Assembly: GCA_052387115.1 (NCBI GenBank) | Contig: JBQTJM010000180.1 | Coordinates: 1-29,543, forward strand | Length of the DNA stretch: 29,543 bases | Direction of reading: 5' to 3' | DNA from: JACCXJ01 sp052387115 | GTDB taxonomy: Bacteria; Pseudomonadota; Gammaproteobacteria; JACCXJ01 | In this document: one piece after another, positions 7,021 to 14,869 of the stretch | Numbering within the stretch: position 1 is the stretch's first letter | How the letters are laid out: the number at the start of each line of letters is the position of its first letter | Notes under the pieces: generated by a model | Told to the model about the DNA's origin: nothing | Seen by the model: the letters and a program-made list of their open reading frames with translations, nothing else | Database searches by the model: none | Made by a program: the position numbers and the translations under genes

Positions 7021-7115
7021 GATCCCCTCACCCTACTCCCCGAGGGAGAGGGAGAAAAGACAGTGCCTCTCCCGGAAGGAGAGGGGATCTAAGGGGGCGA
7101 TTAATGACCGTGGCC
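7021..7115. repeat. REP/MITE-like palindromic repeat, copy 1 (3' of ispE)
   Basis: This element of about 95 bases begins GATCCCCTCACCCTA, contains GGGAGAGGGAGAAAAG and CAGTGCCTCTC, and closes its imperfect inverted repeat with GAGAGGGGATC, followed by a tail of about 26 bases ending GACCGTGGC. The second copy at 26766-26865 matches over its whole length. In both places the tail end points at the stop codon of a minus-strand gene (two bases from the ispE stop here). It can fold into a hairpin and may protect or end transcripts. Confidence 0.85.
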
Positions 7116-7116
7116 A

Positions 7117-7962
7117 TTATAGAGCCGCGAGCCGATCCAACAAGGGAGATCGGTTGCGCCCCTGGGCCACGAAGCCGTCCCAGCGCCGCGGCAGCTCGGT
7201 GAGGACGGCTCGCGCCTCGGCCTCGCTCGGGAAGGCCGCGAACACAGAGCTCCCGGTGCCGGTCAGCCGGGGGTGCGCCCGTTCACCGAGCCAGTCCAGG
7301 GCGGCGGCGATCGCCGGGTAGCGCGCCCGCACCACCGGCTCGCAGTCGTTGTGGCCCTCGCCAGCTAGAAAGCGGGCGATTGTGATGGGAGACGTATGGC
7401 GTGTCAAATCCGGGTCGTTGAAGACCGCGGCGGTCGAAACCTCGGTATCCGGACGGATCAGAAGGTACCAGGGCTCATTCAGGGAGATGGGGGTGAAGCG
7501 CTCGCCGATCCCTTCGGCCCAGGTCGCCTGCCCGTGTATGAAGATTGGGACATCGGCCCCCAGCCGGCGTCCGATCGCCTGGAGCTCCGGGGAAGACAGG
7601 CCGGCACCCCACAGGTGGTCGAGGGCCACGAGGGTGGTCGCGGCGTCGGAGCTGCCGCCGCCCAGTCCGGCCCCGATCGGGATGCGCTTAGCGACACCGA
7701 TGTCGGCGCCGAGGCGGCTCCCGGTGTGCGACTGGAGCAGGCGGGCGGCCCGGACGACGAGATCGTCCGCGGGGGCGACGCCGGGGACGTCCGTCATGCG
7801 CCGCACCTCGCCGTCCTCCCGGAGCTCGAAAGACAAGGTGTCGCCGAGCCCCACGAACTGGAACACGGTCTGAAGCTCATGGTAGCCATCGGCGCGGCGG
7901 CCGAGGATGTGGAGGAAAAGATTGACCTTGGCGGGCGCCGGCCAGCCTGGCGGCGATGCCAC
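7117..7962 (-). CDS. ispE: 4-diphosphocytidyl-2-C-methyl-D-erythritol kinase
   Basis: IspE phosphorylates CDP-methylerythritol in the non-mevalonate isoprenoid pathway. It is a GHMP kinase of 281 residues. The N-terminal segment reads WPAPAKVNLFLHILGRRADGYHEL, with the substrate-contacting Lys and the GYHEL motif. The ATP-binding glycine loop is PIGAGLGGGSSDAATTL, and the C-terminal GHMP motif is LTGTGSSVFAAF. It starts with GTG at 7962, overlapping the lolB stop by one base (TAGTG), which implies translational coupling. The order lolB-ispE-tRNA-prs is conserved. The stop lies directly beside a palindromic repeat. Confidence 0.96.
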   Translation of the reverse strand: MASPPGWPAPAKVNLFLHILGRRADGYHELQTVFQFVGLGDTLSFELREDGEVRRMTDVPGVAPADDLVVRAARLLQSHTGSRLGADIGVAKRIPIGAGLGGGSSDAATTLVALDHLWGAGLSSPELQAIGRRLGADVPIFIHGQATWAEGIGERFTPISLNEPWYLLIRPDTEVSTAAVFNDPDLTRHTSPITIARFLAGEGHNDCEPVVRARYPAIAAALDWLGERAHPRLTGTGSSVFAAFPSEAEARAVLTELPRRWDGFVAQGRNRSPLLDRLAAL

Positions 7963-8570
7963 TAGCCGGACGCCCAGCGCTGCACGACGATGCGGACCTG
8001 GAAGCGATCGGTACGCAGGAAGAGCTTGGAGGGCAGAGCAAGGCCATCGCGGGCCGCGTAGCCGAGCACGCGGATCCGCCAGCCGGATTGCTCGAGCTCG
8101 GTCATTCGGCCTCGATCATCGACCGTCATGGCAGCGACCGGTGCGCGCGGCGCGGGGATCCCGCGCACCCAGTAACGCAGCCCGAACACCGGCAGGGTCC
8201 AGCCGAGCTGGGCAAGGAGGAGACTCTCGGGGTCCTCGGCGGTCAGGGTACGCCGGTCCGGGGTACGCATCACGACCTGGTTCGGGTCACCGTCCAACCC
8301 GTAGCTCCCCTGACCCAGCGGCGCGACGACGCGCAGCGAGTAGCGCTCCTCGTTCTGGGTCCAATAAAGCGCGGCGTGCCAGCCCTCCTCGGGTGTCGCC
8401 AGCGCCACCCGCCCGGCGAGATACCAGTCTTGGACTCTCGCCACGCGCTCGCGGTGCAGGGTCCACAGCGCATCGCGACCCGCGCCCGCCAAGGGCTCGC
8501 CGGGCGGTGGTGTGGAGGTGGCGCAGCCGGCCGCCAGGAGGGCGAGCCCGAGCGCCGCGGAGCGCATCAC
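7962..8570 (-). CDS. lolB: Outer-membrane lipoprotein receptor LolB
   Basis: LolB accepts lipoproteins from LolA and inserts them in the outer membrane, and is itself a lipoprotein. The N-terminus MMRSAALGLALLAAGC has a signal peptide with lipobox LAAGC and lipidated Cys16. The remaining residues match the LolB barrel pattern, including VQDWYLAGRVAL, WTQNEERYSLRVVAPLGQGSYGL and a C-terminal VRIVVQRW. The length of 202 residues is typical. The ATG overlaps the stop of the upstream TPR gene by four bases (ATGA), and the 3' end overlaps ispE, so it is the middle of a tightly coupled operon. Confidence 0.93.
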   Translation of the reverse strand: MMRSAALGLALLAAGCATSTPPPGEPLAGAGRDALWTLHRERVARVQDWYLAGRVALATPEEGWHAALYWTQNEERYSLRVVAPLGQGSYGLDGDPNQVVMRTPDRRTLTAEDPESLLLAQLGWTLPVFGLRYWVRGIPAPRAPVAAMTVDDRGRMTELEQSGWRIRVLGYAARDGLALPSKLFLRTDRFQVRIVVQRWASG

Positions 8571-10327
8571 GGGGACAGGCGTTGCATGGCGTCCAGGATT
8601 TTGCGGTCCCCCGGTGCCGACTGCAGGGCACCCTCCCAGACCATGCGCGCCCCTTTCCGATCACCCCGGAGCCACAGGACCTCGCCCAGGTGCGCCGCGA
8701 CCTCGGGGTCGTTGCGGAGCTTGAGCGCACGCCGCAGATAGCCCTCGGCCTCGTCCAGCCGACCCATCCGATAGAGCACCCAGCCCAGGCTGTCGAGGAC
8801 GTAGTAATCGTTCGGGCTCAATTCGTAGGCACGCTTGATGAGAGCGTAGGCCTCCGGGTAACGGGTCGTTTGATCGGCCAGGGAGTACCCCAGCGCGTTC
8901 AGCGCCTGGGAATTATCGGGTTCGCGCTCCAGGATGTGCTTGAGATCGCGCTCCAGGATATCCAGTCTCCCCAACTTCTCGGCCAGCATGGCGCGGCTGT
9001 ACAAGAGGTCGCTGTTGAAACCCCCTTCGAGCGCGCGGTCGTAGACGCCCATGGCCTCCAGGTACTTGCCTTCCTGGCTCAGGACCTCGCCTTCGACCCG
9101 CGTGAGCCGCGTCTTCTGATCGGGCGTGGCCGGCGCGATGCCGTGGAGCTGTTCCCGTGCCGCGGAGAACTTCTTCTGCTTCATCATGGTGAGCGCCATG
9201 CTGAGCTGAGCATCGAAGTGGTTGTCGCCTTCCCCGACCGAGGAGTACCACTTGAGCGCCTGGTCGTAGTCCTTGCGGGTATCCGCGAGCTGACCGAGGT
9301 AATAGCTCGCCTCGTCGGCATACTCCTCGCCGCTCACGAGGTGCCGGAAATGCCTCTCCGCGCTCTCCAGCGATTGGGTCTGAAGGTGCAGGATCCCGAG
9401 GGCGAAGCGCACCTCGGCATTGTCCGGCTGCATCTTCGCGAGGATCTCGAACTGTTCCTTGGCGTCATCGAAACGTCGCTGATCGGCCAACAGCCGCGCG
9501 TAGGCCGTGCGCAGATCGAAGTCCTGCGGGTCCTTTTCGATCTGCCCTTCGAGCCACGCCAACGCGCCCTCGGTGTCGCCCTGCTTCTGGCGGATCCCGA
9601 CATAGGTCATGGCCATCGGGGTGGTCGGGGCGCCGCGCGAGAGGATCTGCTCCATGGCCTGACGGGCGGCCGGGAGCTGATCGGTCTTGATCGCAAGCAA
9701 GGCATACGCGAACAGGGCATCGGGGTCGTCCTGATGGGCGGCGACCAGGCGCCGCATGACCTCCAGGGCCGCCTGCTTGTCGCCTTCGTTGCCGAGGAAG
9801 CTCGCGATCATCTTGAGGCCCTGTCCGGCGCCCTCCTTGGATGCGCTCATCACGAGCTCGAGGTGATGCAGGGCCTCGTCGACCTCGCCGCTGCGGATCA
9901 GGAGTGCCGCTAGTACCTGGCGGGCCTCGAGGTCGGTGGGGGCGCGCTGCACCCAGAGCTCCGCAGCTTCGCGCGCCTCGGCATTGCGTTTCGCGAACAC
10001 GGCGATGCCGGTGGCGCGCTCGGCGATGCGGGCGTCCGGGACCCGGCGCGCCAGATCGAGGTAGGTATCGAGGGCCAGCTCGACCTGGCCGCGCTGGCCG
10101 GCGAACTCGGCTACCAGGAGCTTGTAGAGGATGTCTTCAGTCAGTTCGACCCGCGGTGGCTGTTCGACCTGCGGTGCCTGTTCGACCTGCGGTGCTTGGG
10201 CCGCGTGGGCCGCCGGCGACGCTCGATCCGCCTGGGCGGGCGGCGCGGTATCGAGCGTGCTCTTTGTGCCGACACAGCCCCCAAGGAACAAGGTGGCCAA
10301 GAGCACCAAGGCGGGGAACACGGACAT
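8567..10327 (-). CDS. TPR-repeat lipoprotein of the hemA-lolB region
   Basis: This encodes a predicted outer-membrane-anchored lipoprotein of 586 residues built almost entirely of tetratricopeptide repeats. The start at 10327 is chosen because it yields a proper lipoprotein signal, MSVFPALVLLATLFLGGC (Cys18), with AGGGA upstream. The open frame runs back to 10726, but that extension is low-complexity and crosses the hemA promoter region. After an Ala/Pro/Gln-rich linker (about residues 20-65, with repeated QAPQVEQ-type units), helical TPR units run to the C-terminus, for example ALNALGYSLAD, YYVLDSLGWVLYRMGRLDEAEGYLRRAL and AHLGEVLWLRGDRKGA. A gene of this type between hemA and lolB is known in Pseudomonas. 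It is probably an assembly or scaffold protein; the exact role is unknown. Confidence 0.9.
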   Translation of the reverse strand: MSVFPALVLLATLFLGGCVGTKSTLDTAPPAQADRASPAAHAAQAPQVEQAPQVEQPPRVELTEDILYKLLVAEFAGQRGQVELALDTYLDLARRVPDARIAERATGIAVFAKRNAEAREAAELWVQRAPTDLEARQVLAALLIRSGEVDEALHHLELVMSASKEGAGQGLKMIASFLGNEGDKQAALEVMRRLVAAHQDDPDALFAYALLAIKTDQLPAARQAMEQILSRGAPTTPMAMTYVGIRQKQGDTEGALAWLEGQIEKDPQDFDLRTAYARLLADQRRFDDAKEQFEILAKMQPDNAEVRFALGILHLQTQSLESAERHFRHLVSGEEYADEASYYLGQLADTRKDYDQALKWYSSVGEGDNHFDAQLSMALTMMKQKKFSAAREQLHGIAPATPDQKTRLTRVEGEVLSQEGKYLEAMGVYDRALEGGFNSDLLYSRAMLAEKLGRLDILERDLKHILEREPDNSQALNALGYSLADQTTRYPEAYALIKRAYELSPNDYYVLDSLGWVLYRMGRLDEAEGYLRRALKLRNDPEVAAHLGEVLWLRGDRKGARMVWEGALQSAPGDRKILDAMQRLSP

Positions 10328-10700
10328 TGCGGGTCCCTTATCGATCTCTTGGGTATCGACCTCTGGCACATCGAGCCCGGAGGGGTGTGACGGCGACATC
10401 GCTCGGCGGGATGAACGGGAAGGATGATGGACGCGCACGGATAGGCTGCCGGCACCCAGAGGGGAAGCTAGCAGTATACGCCAGTTCACCGGCTGCTTCG
10501 ATCCCCTTGTTGTTTTATCTCCGCCTGGCCCTGCCTGGGGGCGAATCCGACCGCCGAATGGTCGAACGCCTAACGGTCGAACACCCAATGGCCGAACGCA
10601 CCTGCGCCGGTGCTTGTATTCAGGGGGGGCATCCCGCAAAATCCCTTGTGCCGGCCGGGGGTTCTGACCCAATCCGGCTCGCCGAGAGTCCCACCCTCCC
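10328..10700. other. Divergent promoter region between the TPR lipoprotein gene and hemA
   Basis: These 373 bases separate two divergent genes. Both must be transcribed from here, but I see no high-scoring sigma70 hexamer pair that I would defend. The notable feature is a three-copy 15-nt tandem repeat at 10554-10598. Open frames across the region are Arg/Pro-rich and not convincing. Confidence 0.6.
10554..10598. repeat. Three tandem 15-nt repeats upstream of hemA
   Basis: The units are CCGAATGGTCGAACG, CCTAACGGTCGAACA and CCCAATGGCCGAACG, in perfect 15-base register and about 100-150 bases before the hemA start. Their consensus is C-C-N-A-A-Y-G-G-Y-C-G-A-A-C-R. They could be binding sites for a regulator on one DNA face, or a simple slippage repeat. 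Confidence 0.7.
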
Positions 10701-11951
10701 ATGTCGTTACTGGTCGTCGGCGTCAATCACCGGACCGCGCCGGTATCCCTGCGCGAGAAGGTCTTCTTCGATGCGAACCGGCTCCCCGACGCCTTGCGTG
10801 ATCTGCGCGGCACGGACGGAGTCCATGAGGCTGTCATCGTCTCGACCTGTAATCGCACCGAGATCTATTGCAGTCAATTCGATTCGGACCTCGATCGGCC
10901 GGTGCGCTGGCTGGCCCGGCAACAGGGCCTGTGCGAGACCGATCTGAACCCCTATCTGTTCGGTCTCTCGGAAGGAGAGGGCGTGCGGCACCTCTTGAGG
11001 GTGGCCTGCGGGCTCGACTCCATGGTCCTCGGTGAGCCACAGATCCTCGGCCAGATCAAGGACGCCTACCGCACTGCCGTGGCGCACCGCACCCTCGGCA
11101 GGTTGCTCAACCGGTTGTTCCAGCATGCCTTCCAGGTGGCCAAGAAGGTGCGGACCGACACCGCCATCGGCACCAGCCCGGTCTCGGTGGCGTTCGCGGC
11201 CGTGCGCCTCGCCGAGCAGATCTTCGGTGATCTCGGGCGCCACACGGCGCTGCTCATCGGCGCCGGCGACACCATCGCCCTGGTCGCCCAGCACCTCCAC
11301 GAGCGCGGCACGCAGCGCATGATCGTCGCCAACCGCACCCTGGAGCGGGCGCACTGTCTCGCGGCCCCGCTCGGTGGCTACGCGATCCCGCTCTCGCAGG
11401 TCGGAAACCACCTGGAAGAGGCGGACATCGTGGTCACGGCTACCTCGAGCGCCGTCCCGATCCTGGACCGGGCCTTGGTCGAGCGAGCCTTGCGGGCGCG
11501 CAAACGCCGCCCGATGTTCCTGGTCGATATCGCCATCCCGCGCGATATCGACCCGGCCGTGGGGAGCCTCTCCGATGTGTATCTCTACACCGTCGATGAC
11601 CTCGAATCGGTGATCCAGGACAACCTGCACTCCCGGCAGATCGCCGCGCGGCAGGCCGACGAGATCATCGCGTCCCAGGTCCATTGCTACATGGACTGGG
11701 TGGGATCGCTGGACGCGGTAGCGGTGATCCGGGCCATCCGCGCGCGGGCGGATTCGCGGCGTGAGCGTGTGCTGGTGGCGGCACGGCGGCGCCTGGCGCT
11801 CGGAGACGATCCCAAAGACGTACTCGAGCAACTGGCCCGCCGCCTGACCAACACCCTGATCCACCCGCCGAGCGCCAAGCTCCGGGCGGCCGACCAAACC
11901 GATCGGGAAGCGCTCATCAAGGCCGCGCGCGATCTGTTCGGCGTGGACTAG
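10701..11951 (+). CDS. hemA: Glutamyl-tRNA reductase
   Basis: HemA reduces glutamyl-tRNA(Glu) with NADPH to glutamate-1-semialdehyde, the first committed step of tetrapyrrole synthesis by the C5 route. The 416 residues start MSLLVVGVNHRTAPVSLREK. The catalytic Cys50 lies in VSTCNRTEIY. The segment LGEPQILGQIKDAY and the NADPH-binding Rossmann segment LLIGAGDTIALVAQHL (about 190-205) are clear, and the C-terminal dimerisation helices end in a family-like LIKAARDLFGVD. The start ATG has no strong ribosome-binding site. In most gammaproteobacteria prfA follows; here a polysaccharide gene follows after six bases, so the operon has been rearranged. Confidence 0.97.
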   Translation: MSLLVVGVNHRTAPVSLREKVFFDANRLPDALRDLRGTDGVHEAVIVSTCNRTEIYCSQFDSDLDRPVRWLARQQGLCETDLNPYLFGLSEGEGVRHLLRVACGLDSMVLGEPQILGQIKDAYRTAVAHRTLGRLLNRLFQHAFQVAKKVRTDTAIGTSPVSVAFAAVRLAEQIFGDLGRHTALLIGAGDTIALVAQHLHERGTQRMIVANRTLERAHCLAAPLGGYAIPLSQVGNHLEEADIVVTATSSAVPILDRALVERALRARKRRPMFLVDIAIPRDIDPAVGSLSDVYLYTVDDLESVIQDNLHSRQIAARQADEIIASQVHCYMDWVGSLDAVAVIRAIRARADSRRERVLVAARRRLALGDDPKDVLEQLARRLTNTLIHPPSAKLRAADQTDREALIKAARDLFGVD

Positions 11952-11957
11952 CGGGCG

Positions 11958-13772
11958 ATGTCGGGGATGAAGGTCACGATCGCGTCCTGCACCGGGGGAG
12001 GGCCGATGGAGCGGCTCGCCCGTGCGCTCACGACCTTGGGTGCCGAGGCGCAGGTCCTCGAGGAGTTCAGCGATCGGCGTTGGCGCGGGCTGATGGCGTC
12101 AGGGGGCATCGGTCGCGCCCGGGCGCGCTTCGGGTCCATGCTGGTCTTTCCCGTTCGTGCCCTCGCCCATGGGTTCGTTCGCCGTCCCAGCGTGTTGGTG
12201 GCGACCACCAATCCCTTCCATCTGCCGCTCGTCTTGATCGCCACGCGGCCCCTGCACCGGGTGCCCGTGGTAGCGCTGGTCTACGATGTCTACCCCGATG
12301 CACTGGAGGTTTCCGGCGTGGCGACTCCTGCCGGCCTCCTTGCACGCGCCGCGGCGGGCGCGAATCGCTTCTGGCTTTCGCGCGCCGAGGCGGTGGTTTT
12401 CATCGGTCCGGAGATGGCGGAGCACGTTCGCGGGCGTTACGGCAGCCCGCCCTGCTCGGAGGTGATCGAGACCGGGGCCAGCCTCTCGGAGCTCGACACG
12501 GTGCGCGCCCATGTCGCCGATGCCGACAGCGAGTTGGAGCGTTGGTGCCGGGGCAAGGTCGTGGTGAGCTACGTCGGCAACATGGGGCAGATGCATGACT
12601 GGGAGACGGTGTGCCGGGCCGTGCCCCGGGTGCTCGCGGATCCCGCCCTCACGCGCCTCTGCTTCGTGGTGGCGGCGTCCGGCGCGGGGGCAGAAACCCT
12701 GGCCAGGCGGTGGTCCGGTCTGGCACCGGATCGGGTCCGCTTCGAGCCTCCGCTGCCCGATCCGGCGTGGGCGCGATTGCTGTCGTCCTCCAGCATCGCG
12801 CTGGTGACCCTGAAGGAAGCGGCAAGCAAGACCTCGATTCCGTCCAAGACCTTCAGCGCCATGGCGGCCAGCAACGCGGTGGTCGCGGTGGCACCGGCGG
12901 GGTCGGACCTCGCCGCGTTGGTCGCGAGGGAGGACTGCGGCGCGGTGGTGTCTCCGGGGGATGTGGATGGCCTGGTGCACGCACTCGGGCATCTCTGCCT
13001 GCATCCGGAGGCGCTCTGCCTGGCGCGGGACAGGGGCCGGCAGGCCGTCGCGGCGCGTTATGACGTCGCTGTCCTCGCCGGCCGATGGCTCGCGGTCCTC
13101 ACGGCGGCAGCCGTAAAGCCGCGAGGTCGCCGTCTCCCCTTTTTTTTATCTATAAATTTCTCGGCGATCGTCAAGCGGGTACTGGATGTGGGCGTCGCTG
13201 CGGCGGGGCTGGTTATATTAGCGCCGCTCCTCGGGGTGGTGGCGGCGGCCATCCGGGTGACGATGGGCTCGCCGGTATGCTTCCGGCAGGAACGGCCGGG
13301 CCGCGGCGGCAGGCCCTTCCGGATCGTGAAGTTCCGGACGATGCGGGACACAGAGCCGGGTGAGGATCCGCTGACGAGCGACTCGATGCGTTTGAGCACC
13401 CTCGGGGGCTGGCTGCGCAGGACCAGCCTCGACGAATTGCCCACGCTCTGGAACGTCCTCTCTGGCGATATGAGCCTGGTCGGGCCGCGACCGCTGCTGA
13501 TGCGGTACCTCGACCGCTACTCCGCCGAGCAGGCCCGACGCCACGAGGTCAAGCCCGGCCTGACGGGATGGGCTCAGGTGAACGGTCGAAACGCGATCTC
13601 GTGGGAGGAGAAGTTCGAGCACGACGTCTGGTACGTGAACCACCAGAGCCTGTCGCTGGACCTGCGGATCCTGGCTCGGACGGTGCTCAAGGTCCTGAAG
13701 CGGGAAGGGATCAGCGCGGAGGACCATGCGACGATGCCGGAGTTCATGGGCGCCGAGGCGAAGACCCCATGA
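11958..13772 (+). CDS. Fusion protein: GT4-type glycosyltransferase plus polyprenyl-phosphate sugar-1-phosphate transferase
   Basis: This encodes 604 residues with two enzymes in one chain. Residues 1-385 resemble a WbuB-like GT-B (family 4) glycosyltransferase, with VVSYVGNMGQMHDW at the domain junction and SKTSIPSKTFSAMAA as the nucleotide-sugar site. Residues 401-604 are a complete bacterial sugar transferase (WcaJ/PglC type). They show a membrane re-entrant helix at about 404-434, FRQERPGRGGRPFRIVKFRTM, the catalytic Asp-Glu pair in SLDELPTLWNV (492-493), SLVGPRP and KPGLTGWAQVNGRN. Together they could load the first sugar phosphate on undecaprenyl phosphate and add a second sugar. The linker is encoded by an AT-rich stretch with eight consecutive T at about 13140-13147, unlike its surroundings. 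Start could also be Met4. The next gene overlaps the stop by ATGA. Confidence 0.88.
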   Translation: MSGMKVTIASCTGGGPMERLARALTTLGAEAQVLEEFSDRRWRGLMASGGIGRARARFGSMLVFPVRALAHGFVRRPSVLVATTNPFHLPLVLIATRPLHRVPVVALVYDVYPDALEVSGVATPAGLLARAAAGANRFWLSRAEAVVFIGPEMAEHVRGRYGSPPCSEVIETGASLSELDTVRAHVADADSELERWCRGKVVVSYVGNMGQMHDWETVCRAVPRVLADPALTRLCFVVAASGAGAETLARRWSGLAPDRVRFEPPLPDPAWARLLSSSSIALVTLKEAASKTSIPSKTFSAMAASNAVVAVAPAGSDLAALVAREDCGAVVSPGDVDGLVHALGHLCLHPEALCLARDRGRQAVAARYDVAVLAGRWLAVLTAAAVKPRGRRLPFFLSINFSAIVKRVLDVGVAAAGLVILAPLLGVVAAAIRVTMGSPVCFRQERPGRGGRPFRIVKFRTMRDTEPGEDPLTSDSMRLSTLGGWLRRTSLDELPTLWNVLSGDMSLVGPRPLLMRYLDRYSAEQARRHEVKPGLTGWAQVNGRNAISWEEKFEHDVWYVNHQSLSLDLRILARTVLKVLKREGISAEDHATMPEFMGAEAKTP

Positions 13773-13858
13773 GGGACGCCATGAGGGATGTGTATGTCTA
13801 CGGGGCCGGAGGGCACGGAAAGGTGGTCGCGGACCTCTTGCTCGCGGCCGGCTTCAAT
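13769..13858 (+). pseudogene. 5' fragment of a neuD-like sugar O-acyltransferase gene
   Basis: An ATG overlapping the previous stop (ATGA) opens a frame reading MRDVYVYGAGGHGKVVADLLLAAGFN from the second Met (13781). This is the N-terminal Rossmann motif of NeuD/PglD-type acetyltransferases. After GFN the homology ends abruptly at about 13858, and 28 bases later comes the stop of a converging acetyltransferase gene. The matching remainder resumes near 14535. NeuD/PglD enzymes acetylate nucleotide-activated sugars for surface glycans, which fits the preceding gene. Confidence 0.8.
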
Positions 13859-13886
13859 CGGGCAGCGCCTCCTACAATCCGAGCGT

Positions 13887-14477
13887 TTAAGCTGCGACGA
13901 CCACCTCGTTCATGCGCGCTTCCAGGTCCAAGACATGCTTAGACCGGGAACATAGACGCTTGGCTGGGTTACCGTGGTAGATGCCCCATGGCTTCAGTGA
14001 TTTCCTAACGAGGGTCATGGCGCAAACTGCCGCTCCATCGCCGATGATGACACCGGGGAGAATGGAGCTATTGACACCAACAGGCACGTGGCGGCCGATC
14101 TTGACCGGCTTTACAATAGGATTGACACAGTAGGCTGGTACGTTGGAGTTGATCATGAACTCGCCGTCAAAGTCGTCGCTGGCGGTCAGAACTTTGACCC
14201 CGTGAGATAGGCCGGAAAAATCACCAATATCCAACCCCCCTCGGCCGCCAAGCAGGCAGCAGGTGTGAATGTGAACATAGGCGCCAAGCCGGATTGATCC
14301 TTGTCCAGCAATAAGCGTAGTAAAGCCATCAATTCGAACCTGATCATCAAGCTCGATATTCTCTGGCCCGATGATGATACAGTTTGTCGCGATCTGTACG
14401 TTGTGGCCTACGCTCTTGAACCCGAAGGTTCTCAGCTCTTCCGACTTATAGTAGCCTGGATCAAATGGGTTTTGCAT
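13887..14477 (-). CDS. Left-handed beta-helix acetyltransferase (WcaF/NodL-like), inserted in the neuD-like gene
   Basis: This encodes a hexapeptide-repeat O-acetyltransferase of 196 residues. Isoleucine-patch repeats run through the middle, for example VQIATNCIIIGPENIELDDQ and IRLGAYVHIHTCCLLGGRGG. The serine-acetyltransferase-like end reads GVNSSILPGVIIGDGAAVCAM and YHGNPAKRL. A His in LSHGVKVLTASDD is a candidate catalytic residue. It lies on the opposite strand to its neighbours and has visibly lower GC and different codon use, which points to horizontal gain. It splits a neuD-like gene, apparently with loss of some neuD codons. It probably acetylates a sugar of a surface polysaccharide; the acceptor is unknown. 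Confidence 0.85.
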   Translation of the reverse strand: MQNPFDPGYYKSEELRTFGFKSVGHNVQIATNCIIIGPENIELDDQVRIDGFTTLIAGQGSIRLGAYVHIHTCCLLGGRGGLDIGDFSGLSHGVKVLTASDDFDGEFMINSNVPAYCVNPIVKPVKIGRHVPVGVNSSILPGVIIGDGAAVCAMTLVRKSLKPWGIYHGNPAKRLCSRSKHVLDLEARMNEVVVAA

Positions 14478-14515
14478 TCCGGAATCTTCTGTCTTTCCGG
14501 GCCCCTAGTCAAGCC

Positions 14516-14531
14516 GGCTCTCGCGAGAGCC
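14516..14531. repeat. Perfect 16-nt palindrome at the neuD breakpoint
   Basis: GGCTCTCGCGAGAGCC lies between the start of the inserted acetyltransferase gene and the point where neuD homology resumes. It may be a recombination scar, a terminator-like stem without a U-tract, or an operator for the minus-strand gene. Confidence 0.6.
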
Positions 14532-14534
14532 TGG

Positions 14535-14869
14535 TCCTCGGCCATCCGGTCCACGGGCCGTGGGCCCGGCTTGCGAGCCGAGCGGCCCATGGCCCGATGG
14601 GGATCGTCCTCGGCATCGGCGACAACGAAGTGCGGGCGCGGATCGCGAGCGCCATGGCAGGGATCGGCGTCGAAGTGCTCACGCTCGTCCATCCGCGGGC
14701 GACCGTGGCGCCGTCGGCGGCGCTGGGACGGGGCACCGTGATCATGGCCGGCGCGGTGGTCAACCCCGATGCCCGGATAGGCGAGGGCGCGATCATCAAC
14801 ACCGGGGCCGTCGTCGAGCATGACGTCGTCGCGCCATCACCTCGGATGGGAGCGCAGGCAGTGGCGTGA
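14535..14869 (+). pseudogene. 3' fragment of the neuD-like gene, truncated at its end
   Basis: The open frame resumes NeuD-type sequence: LGHPVHGP, then IVLGIGDNEVRARIASAM, LTLVHPRATVAPSAALGRGTVIMAGAVVNPDARIGEGAIINTGAVVEHDVV. These are the hexapeptide acetyltransferase repeats and the EHD motif with the catalytic His region. A complete NeuD would continue for about 60-70 residues, but after VVEHDVV the frame reads unrelated sequence and stops at 14867-14869, overlapping the jetA GTG. With the fragment at 13769-13858 it formed one gene; about 20-25 codons between them are missing. Only the acetyltransferase half survives, so activity is unlikely. Confidence 0.8.

Noticed and set aside
10328..10726. 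N-terminal extension of the TPR protein.
   Set aside because: The extension encodes repeats derived from the 15-nt tandem array and lacks a signal peptide. The start at 10327 gives a proper lipoprotein signal.
10707..11897. Minus-strand frame antisense to hemA.
   Set aside because: Composition is His/Arg/Asp-rich with no family pattern; hemA on the plus strand is complete.
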